Assembly (NCBI RefSeq): GCF_001705435.1
Contig: NZ_MDEN01000059.1
Coordinates: 62,001 to 126,000, forward strand
Length of the DNA stretch: 64,000 nt
Source: Pseudomonas graminis
GTDB lineage: Bacteria; Pseudomonadota; Gammaproteobacteria; Pseudomonadales; Pseudomonadaceae
Reading direction: 5' to 3'
Positions 1 to 8,549 of this stretch are shown here, piece after piece. Made by a program: the position numbers and the translations under genes. The notes under the pieces were generated by a model. The model saw nothing but the letters and a program-made list of their open reading frames with translations, was not told the DNA's origin and made no database searches. Within the stretch, counting starts at the first letter, position 1; every line of letters starts with the position of its first letter.

Positions 1-200
1 TTGTTCACCCGCGTGCCAAGTTCTGTCGGGATCGATTGCCCCTGGGCATTAAGAGTGTCGGAATAACCGCAGTGCACGCATTGACGGTGCGGCACGTCGT
101 CTTCGTTCCACATCATCAACTTGTCAGGCTCGCTGCACGCCGGGCAGACAGCCCCGGCGATGAAGCGTTTCTTGGTAATCACCTGCGGTGTCTCGGTCAT
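1..200 (-). CDS. yheV: YheV-family zinc-ribbon protein, 3' end outside window
   Basis: Small putative metal-binding protein of unknown role. The visible 66 residues begin MTETPQVITKKRF and hold two CxxC pairs (residues 19-22 and 41-44), the usual four-cysteine zinc ribbon of the YheV family (about 65-75 residues). The ATG overlaps the prlC TGA by four bases (ATGA), so the gene is translationally coupled to prlC and lies downstream of it in one operon. The frame is still open at the window edge, so the C-terminus is missing. The family assignment comes from the motif and from its known position next to prlC. Confidence 0.8.
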   Translation of the reverse strand, partial: MTETPQVITKKRFIAGAVCPACSEPDKLMMWNEDDVPHRQCVHCGYSDTLNAQGQSIPTELGTRVN

Positions 201-2248
201 GCTGCCGCTTCCTCACTCAAGCCCGAATGGCGCAAGAGTGCGTCAATCGAAGGCTCGCGTCCGCGGAAGTCGACGAACAGCACCATCGGCGCCTGGGACC
301 CGCCCCGCGCCAGGATGGCCTCACGGAAAGCCCGGCCGGTCTGCTCGTTGAATACGCCTTCTTCCTCGAACTTGGAGAACGCATCGGCAGATAGCACTTC
401 GGCCCACTTGTAGCTGTAATAGCCCGCCGCATAACCGCCGGCAAAGATGTGTGCGAAGCTGTTCGGGAAGCGGTTGTACGCGGGCGGACGCATGACCGAC
501 ACCTCGTCACGCACGGCTTCGAGCACTTGCAGCGTGGTGCGGCCGTCGCCGTGGGTGGCGTGCAGCTCGAAGTCGAACAGTGAGAATTCCAGTTGGCGAA
601 CCATCATCAGCCCGGACTGAAAATTCTTCGCCGCGAGCATTTTTTCCAGCAGGTCCTGAGGCAGCGGTTCACCGGTTTCGTAATGACCGGAGATCAGCGC
701 CAGGCCGTCCGGCTCCCAGCACCAGTTTTCCATGAACTGGCTAGGCAGTTCGACCGCATCCCACGCCACGCCATTGATGCCCGACGCGCCCGCATGCTCG
801 ACGCGGGTCAGCAGGTGATGCAGGCCGTGGCCAAATTCGTGGAACAGGGTGGTGACTTCATCGTGGGTAAGCAGCGCAGGCTTGCCGCTGACCGCCGGGG
901 TGAAGTTACAGACCAGATTGGCCACCGGGCTTTGCAGTGTGCCTTCAGCGGTGCGACGACGATCGCGGGCGCCGTCCATCCACGCGCCGCCACGCTTGTT
1001 GGCGCGGGCGTAGAGATCAAAGAAGAAGCGGCCGACGTGCTGGCCGTTTTCCTTGATTTCGAACAGGCGAACGTCCGGGTGCCAGGTGTCGAAGCCCTTC
1101 TGCTCGGCGATTTCAATGCCGTACAGTTTTTGTACGATCGCGAACAGGCCGGTCAGCACTTTGTCGACCGGGAAGTAGGCGCGCAGGGCTTCCTGGGAAA
1201 CGCTGTAACGCTGTTCACGCAGTTTCTCGCCATAGAAACCGCTGTCCCAGCTTTGCAGGTCCGGGCAGCCTTGCTCGGCGGCATAGGCTTTCAGCTGCTG
1301 CAGATCCTGAACGGCAAACGGCTTGCTGCGCTTGGCCAGATCACGGAGGAAGCTAAGAACGTGATCGCTCGACTCAGCCATCTTGGTGGCCAGACTCAGC
1401 TCGGAGAAGCTGGCGAAACCCAGCAGTTTGGCCAGTTCCTGACGCAGATCGAGAATCTGCTCCATGATCGGACCGTTGTCGTTTTTGCCTGCGTTCGGCC
1501 CCTGGTCAGACGCGCGGGTGCAATACGCCGCGTAGACTTCTTCACGCAGCGCGCGGTCTTCGGCGTAGGTCATGACGGCGTAGTAGCTCGGGAACTCGAG
1601 GGTGATCAGGTAGCCTTCCAGGTCTTTCGCCTGGGCAGCGGCGGCCATTTGGGCTTTGGCCGAATCGGTCAGGCCGGCGAGGGCGGCGTCATCAGTGACG
1701 TGCTTGCTCCAGGCTTGAGTCGCGTCGAGCAATTGGTTGGAGAACTGGCTGCCCAGCTCGGACAGCTTGCTCTGCACCTCGGCGTAGCGTTTTTGCTGCT
1801 CCGGCGGCAGATCAATGCCCGACAGGCGGAAGTCGCGCAGCGATTGCTCGAGAATGGTCTTCTGGGCGACGTCGAAATTCGCCGCTTCCGGGCTGTTGGC
1901 CAAGGCTTCGAAGGCCTGGAACAGCTCGCGATTCTGGCCCATTTCTGTCGAATAGGCGCTCAGGGCCGGCAGACAAGACTCATAGGCTTCGCGCAGTTCC
2001 GCGCTGTTGCACACGGCGTTAAGGTGACTGACCGGGCTCCAGGCGGCGCCCAGGCGATCGTTGAGTTCGTCCATCGCCAGCACCAGGCCAGCCCATGTAG
2101 GCTGCGAACCTTGCTTGGTGAGGATGTCGGCAATCGCGGCGCGATTGTCGGCGAGAATCTGTTCGATGGCAGGTTTTACATGCTCGGCACGAATCGCCGA
2201 GAAAGGTGGCAGGTCGTAGGATTGCAACAGAGGGTTGTTCGCGCTCAC
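197..2248 (-). CDS. prlC: Oligopeptidase A (M3 zinc metallopeptidase)
   Basis: Cytosolic endopeptidase that degrades short peptides, including cleaved signal peptides. The 683-residue length is normal for the M3 family (thimet oligopeptidase/PrlC). The zinc site HEFGH is at residues 470-474, followed by the conserved GLHHLL segment; the third ligand should be the glutamate about 25 residues later in the VELPSQFMENW segment. The N-terminus MSANNPLLQSYDLPPF matches the family start. No signal peptide is visible. It overlaps the downstream zinc-ribbon gene by four bases and is divergent from the carbonic anhydrase-like gene, with a 90-base shared promoter gap. Confidence 0.96.
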   Translation of the reverse strand: MSANNPLLQSYDLPPFSAIRAEHVKPAIEQILADNRAAIADILTKQGSQPTWAGLVLAMDELNDRLGAAWSPVSHLNAVCNSAELREAYESCLPALSAYSTEMGQNRELFQAFEALANSPEAANFDVAQKTILEQSLRDFRLSGIDLPPEQQKRYAEVQSKLSELGSQFSNQLLDATQAWSKHVTDDAALAGLTDSAKAQMAAAAQAKDLEGYLITLEFPSYYAVMTYAEDRALREEVYAAYCTRASDQGPNAGKNDNGPIMEQILDLRQELAKLLGFASFSELSLATKMAESSDHVLSFLRDLAKRSKPFAVQDLQQLKAYAAEQGCPDLQSWDSGFYGEKLREQRYSVSQEALRAYFPVDKVLTGLFAIVQKLYGIEIAEQKGFDTWHPDVRLFEIKENGQHVGRFFFDLYARANKRGGAWMDGARDRRRTAEGTLQSPVANLVCNFTPAVSGKPALLTHDEVTTLFHEFGHGLHHLLTRVEHAGASGINGVAWDAVELPSQFMENWCWEPDGLALISGHYETGEPLPQDLLEKMLAAKNFQSGLMMVRQLEFSLFDFELHATHGDGRTTLQVLEAVRDEVSVMRPPAYNRFPNSFAHIFAGGYAAGYYSYKWAEVLSADAFSKFEEEGVFNEQTGRAFREAILARGGSQAPMVLFVDFRGREPSIDALLRHSGLSEEAAA

Positions 2249-2338
2249 GGTTTGGCACCTTGGCTAAAAGAAACACCCACGCATCTTAATTAGAATCGGC
2301 GCCGACCGCAGCTATCGGCGCCAGAGAAGGAGCCTATC

Positions 2339-2887
2339 GTGGCCATTCGCACGTTCCAGAACCACACCCCGGCCCTTGGCGAGCGGGCGTTTGTCGACCA
2401 TTCGGCGGTTGTGATCGGCGATGTCGAAATCGGCGCCGACAGTTCGGTCTGGCCGCTGACGGTCATCCGCGGCGACATGCACCGCATCCGCATCGGCGCG
2501 CGCACCAGCGTGCAGGACGGCAGTGTGCTGCACATCACCCATGCCGGGCCGTTCAACCCCGACGGTTTCCCGCTGTTGATCGGCGATGAAGTGACCATCG
2601 GCCACAAGGTCATGCTGCACGGCTGCGCCGTCGGCAATCGCATTCTGATCGGCATGGGCACCACGATCATGGATGGCGCGGTGGTGGAGGACGAGGTGAT
2701 CATCGGCGCGGGGAGCCTGGTGCCGCCCGGCAAACGCCTCGAGAGCGGGTTTCTCTACGTCGGACGTCCGGTGAAGCAGATGCGCCCGCTGACCGAGAAA
2801 GAGATCGCTTTCTTCCCCTACAGCGCGACCAATTACGTGAAGTTGAAAGACCAGCACCTGGCCGAAGGCTTCGACAAACCCTGCTGA
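2339..2887 (+). CDS. Gamma-class carbonic anhydrase-like protein (YrdA type)
   Basis: A 182-residue protein built of hexapeptide repeats that fold as a left-handed beta-helix trimer. Histidines fitting the gamma-carbonic anhydrase metal site are seen at residues 65/68 (LHITH), 89 (IGHK) and 94 (MLHG). Bacterial members of this YrdA/CaiE-like group bind zinc, but carbonic anhydrase activity is often weak or unproven. The start is GTG at 2339, supported by GAAGGA 8 bases upstream. The HAD phosphatase follows after 8 bases, so the two are probably cotranscribed. Confidence 0.9.
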   Translation: MAIRTFQNHTPALGERAFVDHSAVVIGDVEIGADSSVWPLTVIRGDMHRIRIGARTSVQDGSVLHITHAGPFNPDGFPLLIGDEVTIGHKVMLHGCAVGNRILIGMGTTIMDGAVVEDEVIIGAGSLVPPGKRLESGFLYVGRPVKQMRPLTEKEIAFFPYSATNYVKLKDQHLAEGFDKPC

Positions 2888-2895
2888 GAGCACAC

Positions 2896-3546
2896 ATGCA
2901 TTACCAGAATATTTTGTTCGACCTGGACGGCACCCTGACCGATCCGCGCGAAGGCATCACCCGGTCCATCCAGTTTGCCTTAAGCAAGCTGGGTATCGAC
3001 GAACCCGACATCACCCGGCTCGAGCATTTCATCGGCCCGCCGCTGTTGCAGCAATTCATGCGCGCCTACGATTTCGACGAAGCGAAGGCCTGGGACGCGG
3101 TGGGCTTTTACCGCGAGCGTTTCAAGGTGACGGGCCTGTACGAGAATCTGGTGTTCGACGGCATCTTCGAACTGCTCGAGATGCTCTCGGATCAGGGCCG
3201 TACGCTGTTCATCGCGACATCCAAGCCCTGGGTGTTCGCCCATGAAATCGCCCGGCATTTCGACTTCGCGCGCCATTTCAAGGTGATCTACGGCAGCGAG
3301 CTGGACGGCACCCGCACTGACAAGGTCGAGCTGATCCGGCACTTGCTGGACGAAGAGCAGCTCGACCCAAAACAGACGCTGATGATCGGGGACCGCAAAC
3401 ACGATTTGATTGGCGGCAAGCGCAACGGCTTGGACGTGGCAGCGGTGGGGTACGGGTTTGGCAGTCGTGACGAGCTGGAAGCCGAGGCGCCGACGTATCG
3501 CTTTGAGTCTGTCAGCGCGCTGCATCAGGCGTTTCTCGATACCTGA
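2896..3546 (+). CDS. HAD-superfamily phosphatase (Gph/PGP-like)
   Basis: A 216-residue haloacid dehalogenase-type hydrolase. Motif I is FDLDGTLTD with the nucleophile D9 and acid/base D11. Motif II is the TSKP segment, and motif III/IV is the MIGDRKHDLIGG segment near residue 175. A helical cap lies between motifs I and II, as in phosphoglycolate phosphatase-like members. The substrate cannot be read from sequence; phosphoglycolate or another small phosphate ester is possible. It lies 8 bases after the carbonic anhydrase-like gene and converges with the aminopeptidase. Confidence 0.9.
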   Translation: MHYQNILFDLDGTLTDPREGITRSIQFALSKLGIDEPDITRLEHFIGPPLLQQFMRAYDFDEAKAWDAVGFYRERFKVTGLYENLVFDGIFELLEMLSDQGRTLFIATSKPWVFAHEIARHFDFARHFKVIYGSELDGTRTDKVELIRHLLDEEQLDPKQTLMIGDRKHDLIGGKRNGLDVAAVGYGFGSRDELEAEAPTYRFESVSALHQAFLDT

Positions 3547-3578
3547 GGCCAGTCATTCTGTAGGAACGATCATGCCGC

Positions 3579-4643
3579 TCAGGCTTTTTGGGCCAGCCGC
3601 TGCAGCGCCACCTTGCGTTCCTCCATGGGCAATTTGCCCAGCTTTTCCACCGCTGAATAGAACGCGGGCCAATCGCCGTTGACCTGCCTGAACAACGCCT
3701 CGAACGCCGGCACCCACTGATCGTACAAACCGATGGGCAGCAGGCGTGCGTTGTTCATCGGTGCGTACACCCAGCCGTCGAAACGCTTGTCGCCGCCCCA
3801 CTGGCTGTCGCGCAACTGCCGATACTCCCTGCGCAGACGCTCGAACTCAGCGGCCTTACGTTCGCGCATCACCTGGGGGCTCAGCGGCTCGGCGTACAGC
3901 GCTTTCAGCCGATCCCGGGTGTCGAGGGCCAGTTGAGTCAGCTGATCCCGTCGCCGCGCTTCCGAAGACCCACCTTCGGCAGGCAATCCCCGCGCCGCGC
4001 GCCACTGACGCGTGCCTTCCTGCTCCACGAAACTGGCGTAGGACTCGTTGAATTCACTGTCGTCCTTCACGTAAAACCGCTGGTGCGCCAGCTCGTGGAA
4101 GATCAGCGTGGCCAGTCGCTCATCGCCCCAGTTCATCATCGAGCTCATGATCGGGTCATCGAACCAGCCGAGCGTCGAATACGCCTCAACGCCGCTGACA
4201 TACACGTCCTTGCCCGCAAGCTTCTGAACGGCCGCATCCCCGCGCGCTGCGCCCTGGGTGTAATAGCCGCGATAGGCCACGCACCCGGCGATGGGGAAGC
4301 AATGGGTGACAGGATCAAGGGAAAATTCGCCGGTCGCGAAGACGTTCCAGACGACAAACGGGCGATGGATGTCGGCGTACAGGCGGTAGCTGCGGTTATC
4401 CGGCAGATGCAGATGCTCGGTCGCAAACGCACGGGCCTGCTGAGATGTGCGCAGATGATCCCGCAGCTTAGGGTCGCGATTGGGGTCAGCGATGACGTCC
4501 GCAACCGGTTCACGCGCCCGCAACAGGGCCATTTGGCCGCTGGCCAGTTGTGAGTAATAGGAAAGACTGGAGCAGCCCCCGAGGAGTAAAGTCGCCAGCA
4601 CCGGGAGACCATATTGCAGCCAGGCCGTTTTCGATCGAATCAT
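3579..4643 (-). CDS. Lipoprotein aminopeptidase (PF10023-type)
   Basis: A 354-residue predicted zinc peptidase anchored by a lipid. The N-terminus has a hydrophobic stretch ending in the lipobox LLGGC, so mature Cys24 would be lipidated; the next residues are SSL, not Asp, which favours outer-membrane sorting. The zinc motif HELAH is at residues 183-187, followed by FNESYASFVEQEG with the probable third ligand. This matches the conserved proteobacterial putative aminopeptidase family (DUF2265), for which the physiological substrate is unknown. It is transcribed towards the HAD gene and away from the small lipoprotein gene. Confidence 0.85.
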   Translation of the reverse strand: MIRSKTAWLQYGLPVLATLLLGGCSSLSYYSQLASGQMALLRAREPVADVIADPNRDPKLRDHLRTSQQARAFATEHLHLPDNRSYRLYADIHRPFVVWNVFATGEFSLDPVTHCFPIAGCVAYRGYYTQGAARGDAAVQKLAGKDVYVSGVEAYSTLGWFDDPIMSSMMNWGDERLATLIFHELAHQRFYVKDDSEFNESYASFVEQEGTRQWRAARGLPAEGGSSEARRRDQLTQLALDTRDRLKALYAEPLSPQVMRERKAAEFERLRREYRQLRDSQWGGDKRFDGWVYAPMNNARLLPIGLYDQWVPAFEALFRQVNGDWPAFYSAVEKLGKLPMEERKVALQRLAQKA

Positions 4644-4751
4644 GCAGCAGCCTTAACGTCGATATTCATGAAGTCCAAACACCAGCGTTATGCCGGACAG
4701 CCCGCCGCTGACGCAACCATCATCGCCATTTGCCCTGCTGCGGAGTTCATC

Positions 4752-5168
4752 ATGCGCTTGCCTCTGTCCCTCGTTGCCCTGAGTCTTCTGGCTGGATGCG
4801 CGGGACCGCTGCCTGCGGTCGATCCCCAACAGGCGTGGGTCGACCTGCACACCTTCACCGGCAAAACCCTGATGGCCGACAAACTGGACGGCGTGCGCAC
4901 CTACGACGGTCGCTTCTTTCAGGTGACGCCCGGCCGACACAAGCTCGAAGTGCGTTACGACTACGACTACGCGCCCGGCGCGATGGGCTTGTCGATGGAC
5001 ATCTACAACGAGCGAACCTGCTACGTGACAATCAACTACGACCGCTTCGAGGCCGGCCACCGCTACCGTCTGGATGTGCGCAATATCACCAACAGCATCG
5101 ACGCACAGTTGCGGGACGAGCAACGCAACGTGCTCGCGGAGGAGGGGGACATCTTCTGTATTCCATAA
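4752..5168 (+). CDS. Small predicted lipoprotein, unknown function
   Basis: A 138-residue protein with a short signal peptide and lipobox LLAGC (Cys16). The mature part is rich in charged and aromatic residues (KLEVRYDYDY, CYVTINYDRFEAGHRYRLDVRN), which suggests a compact beta-rich domain, perhaps like other PEGA-type or DUF lipoproteins. I do not recognise a characterised relative. An upstream in-frame ATG at 4614 would place about 46 residues before the signal peptide, so ATG 4752 with GGAG just upstream is preferred. It is divergent from the aminopeptidase, with about 108 bases between starts. Confidence 0.75.
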   Translation: MRLPLSLVALSLLAGCAGPLPAVDPQQAWVDLHTFTGKTLMADKLDGVRTYDGRFFQVTPGRHKLEVRYDYDYAPGAMGLSMDIYNERTCYVTINYDRFEAGHRYRLDVRNITNSIDAQLRDEQRNVLAEEGDIFCIP

Positions 5169-5277
5169 GGCTTCTGCGTCCCACGACGCTGCTGCATTCC
5201 GTGACCCGTGACCGCGACGGCAACGCACAGGGATTCGCTTATTCAAGGCTCACGAAACACTTTGCTCAACGCCCGGG

Positions 5278-5511
5278 CTACCGATCGTTGTTCTGATAGA
5301 TGATCTTTTTTGTGCCGTTTTCGCAGGTGCCGACGACCATGTTCTGGTCATGGACCTCTTCATTGGTCACCACTTCCAGCGTGTAAGAGCTGACATTCTG
5401 AGCCTGGATTTTGGCCTCGATTTCGTCCTTGAGCTCATCGCAGGGCTTGGGCGCAGCGAAGGCACTGGTGGTCAGCGCACCGAGAATCAGTATTGCGGCG
5501 ATACGTTTCAT
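5278..5511 (-). CDS. DUF1161-family secreted small protein (copy 1)
   Basis: A 77-residue protein with a cleavable signal peptide (MKRIAAILILGALTTSAFA) and a short mature domain with two cysteines (KPCDEL and VGTCENG) likely to form a disulfide in the periplasm. The ending KKIIYQNN is typical of DUF1161. The start is ATG 5511 with AAGGAG upstream; a longer in-frame extension to 5610 lacks a signal peptide and crosses the hairpin at 5599-5622. A paralogue lies at 7444-7668. The function is unknown; small families of this kind are often stress induced. Confidence 0.85.
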   Translation of the reverse strand: MKRIAAILILGALTTSAFAAPKPCDELKDEIEAKIQAQNVSSYTLEVVTNEEVHDQNMVVGTCENGTKKIIYQNNDR

Positions 5512-5598
5512 GATCGACTCCTTCGACACCGTGCGATACGCATCGGCCTTGCATGTGACCGTGGGGGCGCACGCCGGTTCTGGCGCGTCCATAACGAA

Positions 5599-5622
5599 GA
5601 TGGCCCGCAATTGCGGGCCATC
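5599..5622. terminator. Palindromic hairpin between osmC and the DUF1161 gene
   Basis: A perfect 24-base palindrome whose two arms are GATGGCCCGCAA and TTGCGGGCCATC. On the minus strand, just after the osmC stop, it is followed by TTCGTTAT, a weak T-tract. It probably ends osmC transcription. Its unbroken symmetry would also suit a dimeric protein site, so the call is moderate. Confidence 0.55.
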
Positions 5623-5642
5623 GAGTACAGCGGTGAAGCAAA

Positions 5643-6074
5643 TCAGCTCACGAGCGTGGCATCGAGCGTGATTTTGGCGTTCAGCACTTTCGAAACCGGG
5701 CAGCCTTCCTTCGCATCGTTGGTCAGCTTTTCGAACTGCTCCTGAGTCGCGCCAGGGATCTTGGCTTTCAGTGTCAGGTGCACTGCGGTGATTGCAAAAC
5801 CGCCATCGACTTGATCCAGGGTGACGTCAGCGGTGGTGTCGATGCTGTCAGCTTTCAGGTTGGCATTGCCGAGGATCATCGACAGGGCCATCGAGAAGCA
5901 GCCAGCGTGGGCTGCGCCGATCAGTTCTTCCGGATTGGTGCCCTTGCCGCCTTCAAAACGGGCCTTGAAGCCGTACGGCGCTTCGCGCAGGACGCCGGTT
6001 TCAGTAGAGATGCTGCCGATACCCGACTTCAGGTCACCTTCCCAGTGGGCGGATGCTTTCTTGACGATGCTCAT
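5643..6074 (-). CDS. osmC: OsmC-family hydroperoxide reductase
   Basis: Thiol peroxidase that reduces organic and inorganic hydroperoxides in the cytosol. Length is 143 residues, normal for OsmC. The two reactive cysteines are Cys59 (HAGCFSMAL) and Cys125 (EGCPVSK). The N-terminus MSIVKKASAHWEGDLKSG and the alpha/beta repeat match OsmC more closely than Ohr. It is monocistronic by context, with a hairpin downstream and a 287-base gap upstream facing the monooxygenase gene. In the family, expression is often osmotic or stationary-phase dependent; I did not identify a sigma-S promoter with confidence. Confidence 0.93.
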   Translation of the reverse strand: MSIVKKASAHWEGDLKSGIGSISTETGVLREAPYGFKARFEGGKGTNPEELIGAAHAGCFSMALSMILGNANLKADSIDTTADVTLDQVDGGFAITAVHLTLKAKIPGATQEQFEKLTNDAKEGCPVSKVLNAKITLDATLVS

Positions 6075-6361
6075 GGTGTCTCCTCATGAAAAAGTGCGAT
6101 TTCGCTCGCACGCGGACCAAAGTTCTGAGGAGTGTAGGCGAGACTTAGTTCAACGCTTGTGCCGCACGTGCTTTTTTGCGGACGGTCGCACCGTCAAAAT
6201 CCGACCAAATTAGTAGGAAATTTCGCATTGCCCATTGCAACTCTGAAATCCGCCCTTATCCTATGGCTTAACGCAAATATTTAGTCTTAATGCCGGTTTG
6301 CTCGCGTGATGTCCCCCGACGGATGCGCCGATTCAAGCCTCAAGAGGATCAACAACGGCCT

Positions 6362-7363
6362 ATGAAACGATTAGCTGATGTGAAGATTTCGACGCTCGAT
6401 CTGGTGCCCGTCCGCGAAGACAAAGGCCCGGCGGAATCGCTGCGTAACGCGCTGGATCTGGCGCAACACGTCGAGAAATGGGGCTACAACCGTTTCTGGG
6501 TGGCCGAGCACCACAACATGGATGGCATCGCCAGTTCGGCGACTTCTGTTCTGCTGGCCTACCTGGCCGGTGGGACATCGACCATCCGGGTTGGGTCGGG
6601 CGGGATCATGCTGCCCAACCACGCGCCGCTGGTGGTCGCCGAGCAGTTCGGCACGCTGGAAAGCCTGTTCCCGGGGCGTATCGATCTGGGCCTCGGCCGC
6701 GCGCCGGGTTCCGATCAGATGACCGCCAGGGCCCTGCGTCGCGAGCGCTCCGGCAGTTCCGATGATTTCCCGGATGACGTGACTGAACTGGTCAACTACC
6801 TCGGACCGCGTCAGCCTCATCAGCGGGTTCTCGCTGTGCCCGGTACCAATACCAACGTGCCGATCTGGTTGCTGGGTTCGAGTCTGTTCAGCGCTCAACT
6901 GGCCGGTGAGCGAGGGCTGCCGTATGCATTCGCGTCACACTTCGCGCCGCGTTTCATGCACGAAGCGATTCGCGTCTACCGCAGCCACTTCAAACCTTCC
7001 GAGGTGCTCGACAAGCCCTACGTGATGCTCGGCGTGCCGCTGGCCGCCGCAGAAACCGACGAGCAAGCCGAGTATCTGGTGACGTCGGTGTATCAACGGA
7101 TTCTGAGCCTGATGCGTGGGCAGAGCTTGATGCAGAAGCCGCCCGTCGAGAGCATGAATGGCCTGTGGCTGCCCCATGAACGCGACGCAGTGATGGATTT
7201 CCTGGGGCTGGCGGTCGTCGGCGGCCCGGAGAAGATTCACGCGAAGCTGGACGTGCTGCTTGAACAGACCGACGCGGACGAGCTGATCTTCACCTGCGAC
7301 ATGTACGAACATGCCGATCGCCTTCGCTCTTACGAGATCCTGGCGCAAGCAGCGAGGGGCTGA
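6362..7363 (+). CDS. LLM-class flavin-dependent oxidoreductase (MsnO8/YhbW-like)
   Basis: A 333-residue luciferase-like monooxygenase. The N-terminal [19 protein letters not shown], the [20 protein letters not shown] motif and the [13 protein letters not shown] segment are typical of the MsnO8 branch of bacterial luciferase-like enzymes, which use reduced FMN. The substrate is unknown. The family start MKRLADVK sits at ATG 6362, preceded by AAGAGGA 14 bases upstream; a further in-frame start at 6290 would add 24 unrelated residues. A strong hairpin terminator follows. Confidence 0.88.
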   Translation: MKRLADVKISTLDLVPVREDKGPAESLRNALDLAQHVEKWGYNRFWVAEHHNMDGIASSATSVLLAYLAGGTSTIRVGSGGIMLPNHAPLVVAEQFGTLESLFPGRIDLGLGRAPGSDQMTARALRRERSGSSDDFPDDVTELVNYLGPRQPHQRVLAVPGTNTNVPIWLLGSSLFSAQLAGERGLPYAFASHFAPRFMHEAIRVYRSHFKPSEVLDKPYVMLGVPLAAAETDEQAEYLVTSVYQRILSLMRGQSLMQKPPVESMNGLWLPHERDAVMDFLGLAVVGGPEKIHAKLDVLLEQTDADELIFTCDMYEHADRLRSYEILAQAARG

Positions 7364-7392
7364 TACAGGGCCACGCGCTAAAACGGTCTGCC

Positions 7393-7427
7393 AAAAAAAA
7401 CCGACGCCAGATGCGTCGGTTTTTTTA
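7393..7427. terminator. Bidirectional rho-independent terminator
   Basis: Seven-base stem CCGACGC/GCGTCGG (7401-7407 with 7413-7419), loop CAGAT, flanked by a run of A upstream and T downstream. It works in both directions and separates the monooxygenase gene from the convergent DUF1161 gene. Confidence 0.92.
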
Positions 7428-7443
7428 TGTCAGCGGGCCGGTA

Positions 7444-7668
7444 TCAGCCGCGCTTGTAAACGATTTCCATGCTGCCGCCTTCGCAGGTGCCGACGACTTT
7501 GCCATCCGCCGAGCTGCCTTTTTCAACAGCTTCCAGCGTGTAGGAAGAAACGCCTTTGTCTTTGATCTTCGCGTCGATATCGGCTTTCACGTCATCGCAC
7601 GATTTGCCAGCGGCCATGGTAGTGCCCGCGATGCTCAACAAGCCTATGGCCAACAGAACTTTTTTCAT
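7444..7668 (-). CDS. DUF1161-family secreted small protein (copy 2)
   Basis: A 74-residue paralogue of the protein at 5278-5511. Its signal peptide MKKVLLAIGLLSIAGTTMA is followed by a mature domain with the same plan: KSCDDVKADIDAKIKDKGVSSYTLE, then VGTCEGG and a C-terminal IVYKRG. The two cysteines probably form a periplasmic disulfide. It converges on the terminator at 7393-7427. The function is unknown. Confidence 0.88.
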   Translation of the reverse strand: MKKVLLAIGLLSIAGTTMAAGKSCDDVKADIDAKIKDKGVSSYTLEAVEKGSSADGKVVGTCEGGSMEIVYKRG

Positions 7669-7707
7669 CGGTACATCCCCTCGTCAGGCGCAATTTTCGG
7701 ATCAACA

Positions 7708-7730
7708 AGGCCGCTCCAATCGAGCGGCCT
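7708..7730. terminator. Hairpin between dodecin and DUF1161 genes
   Basis: Nine-base perfect stem AGGCCGCTC/GAGCGGCCT with a five-base loop. It lies downstream of the dodecin gene on the minus strand, but only TTGTTGAT follows, so termination would be weak. It may instead act as an mRNA 3' end stabiliser. Confidence 0.45.
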
Positions 7731-7827
7731 GACTACATGAACCTGCGTCGTCACCTTGGAAAAGTCACGACTGCGCGGTATGTATAGCGAAGGTTGTGGC
7801 ACTCGGCCACTGCAAAAGTTCAGCGAC

Positions 7828-8043
7828 TCAGCTGTTGTCGATGCGGAAGCCGACCTTGATGGTGACCTGGAAGTGGCCCACTTTGCCATCTTCAATGTGA
7901 CCGCGGGTTTCCAGCACTTCGAACCATTCCATGAGTTTCACGGATTTGGCCGCCTGGGCAATTGCGTTCTGAATCGCGTCGTCGGTGCTCACAGTCGATG
8001 AGCCAACCAGTTCCAGCATTTTGTAAGTGTGATGATCAGACAT
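7828..8043 (-). CDS. Dodecin, flavin-storage protein
   Basis: A 71-residue dodecin that would assemble into a hollow dodecamer binding flavins (FMN/riboflavin), buffering free flavin and protecting it from light chemistry. Family marks are the KMLELVGSS start of the first strand, the single helix DDAIQNAIAQAAKS, the flavin-stacking Trp in MEWFEV, and the closing strand FQVTIKVGFRI. Length is exactly typical. GGAG precedes the start. It is divergent from the DUF883 gene. Confidence 0.94.
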   Translation of the reverse strand: MSDHHTYKMLELVGSSTVSTDDAIQNAIAQAAKSVKLMEWFEVLETRGHIEDGKVGHFQVTIKVGFRIDNS

Positions 8044-8225
8044 GGCAGTTCTCCTGAAGGGTGTTGCGCGGTGGCAGCGCCGCAGTGATTGTGTTCACTA
8101 CCTCTGTGCCGAAATGCGCCCTAAAAGTTCAGAAGAAACGGTACTTCACATCACGCACTGCACTTTCTCGAAACCCTGTAGTCGGAAACAACACACGCCA
8201 CTCATCACAGCAGGAGAGTCAAATC

Positions 8226-8549
8226 ATGGCATTCACGTCATCCCGTAAAGCGTCGTTGCAAAGCATGGAAGCCGAGATCGAGAGTCTGCTCAAGTCGCTG
8301 GAAGGCTTGAAGTCCGACGCTTCCGACGAGTCGCGCAAGACCCTGAAAAACCTGAAAGCCAACGCTGAAAGCGCGCTGAGCCATTCGCGCAGCCTGTTGA
8401 GCGATGTCTACGAAGACGTCAAAGTCAAAACTCGCGAAACCAGCGTTGCGACCCGTGATTACGCCCAAGAGCACCCTTGGACCACCGCAGGCGTCGCCGT
8501 CGGCGCAATCGGCCTGCTGGCAGCCTACCTGCTGTGCAAGCGCGGCTGA
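8226..8549 (+). CDS. DUF883/ElaB-YqjD-family membrane-anchored protein
   Basis: A 107-residue protein with a long amphipathic helical N-terminal part (SMEAEIESLLKSLEGLKSD, then Lys- and Ser-rich helices) and one C-terminal membrane segment (TTAGVAVGAIGLLAAYLL) ending CKRG. This is the plan of ElaB/YqjD/YgaM, which bind ribosomes at the inner membrane in stationary phase in E. coli. The start is ATG 8226 with CAGGAG upstream; in-frame codons before this are not family-like. The stop is directly next to the trpI stop (convergent, no gap). Confidence 0.88.
   Translation: MAFTSSRKASLQSMEAEIESLLKSLEGLKSDASDESRKTLKNLKANAESALSHSRSLLSDVYEDVKVKTRETSVATRDYAQEHPWTTAGVAVGAIGLLAAYLLCKRG

Noticed and set aside
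593-2293. Long open frame (566 codons) opposite prlC
   Set aside because: It is a shadow of the prlC codons on the other strand; prlC has the full M3 peptidase motifs and the opposite frame has none.
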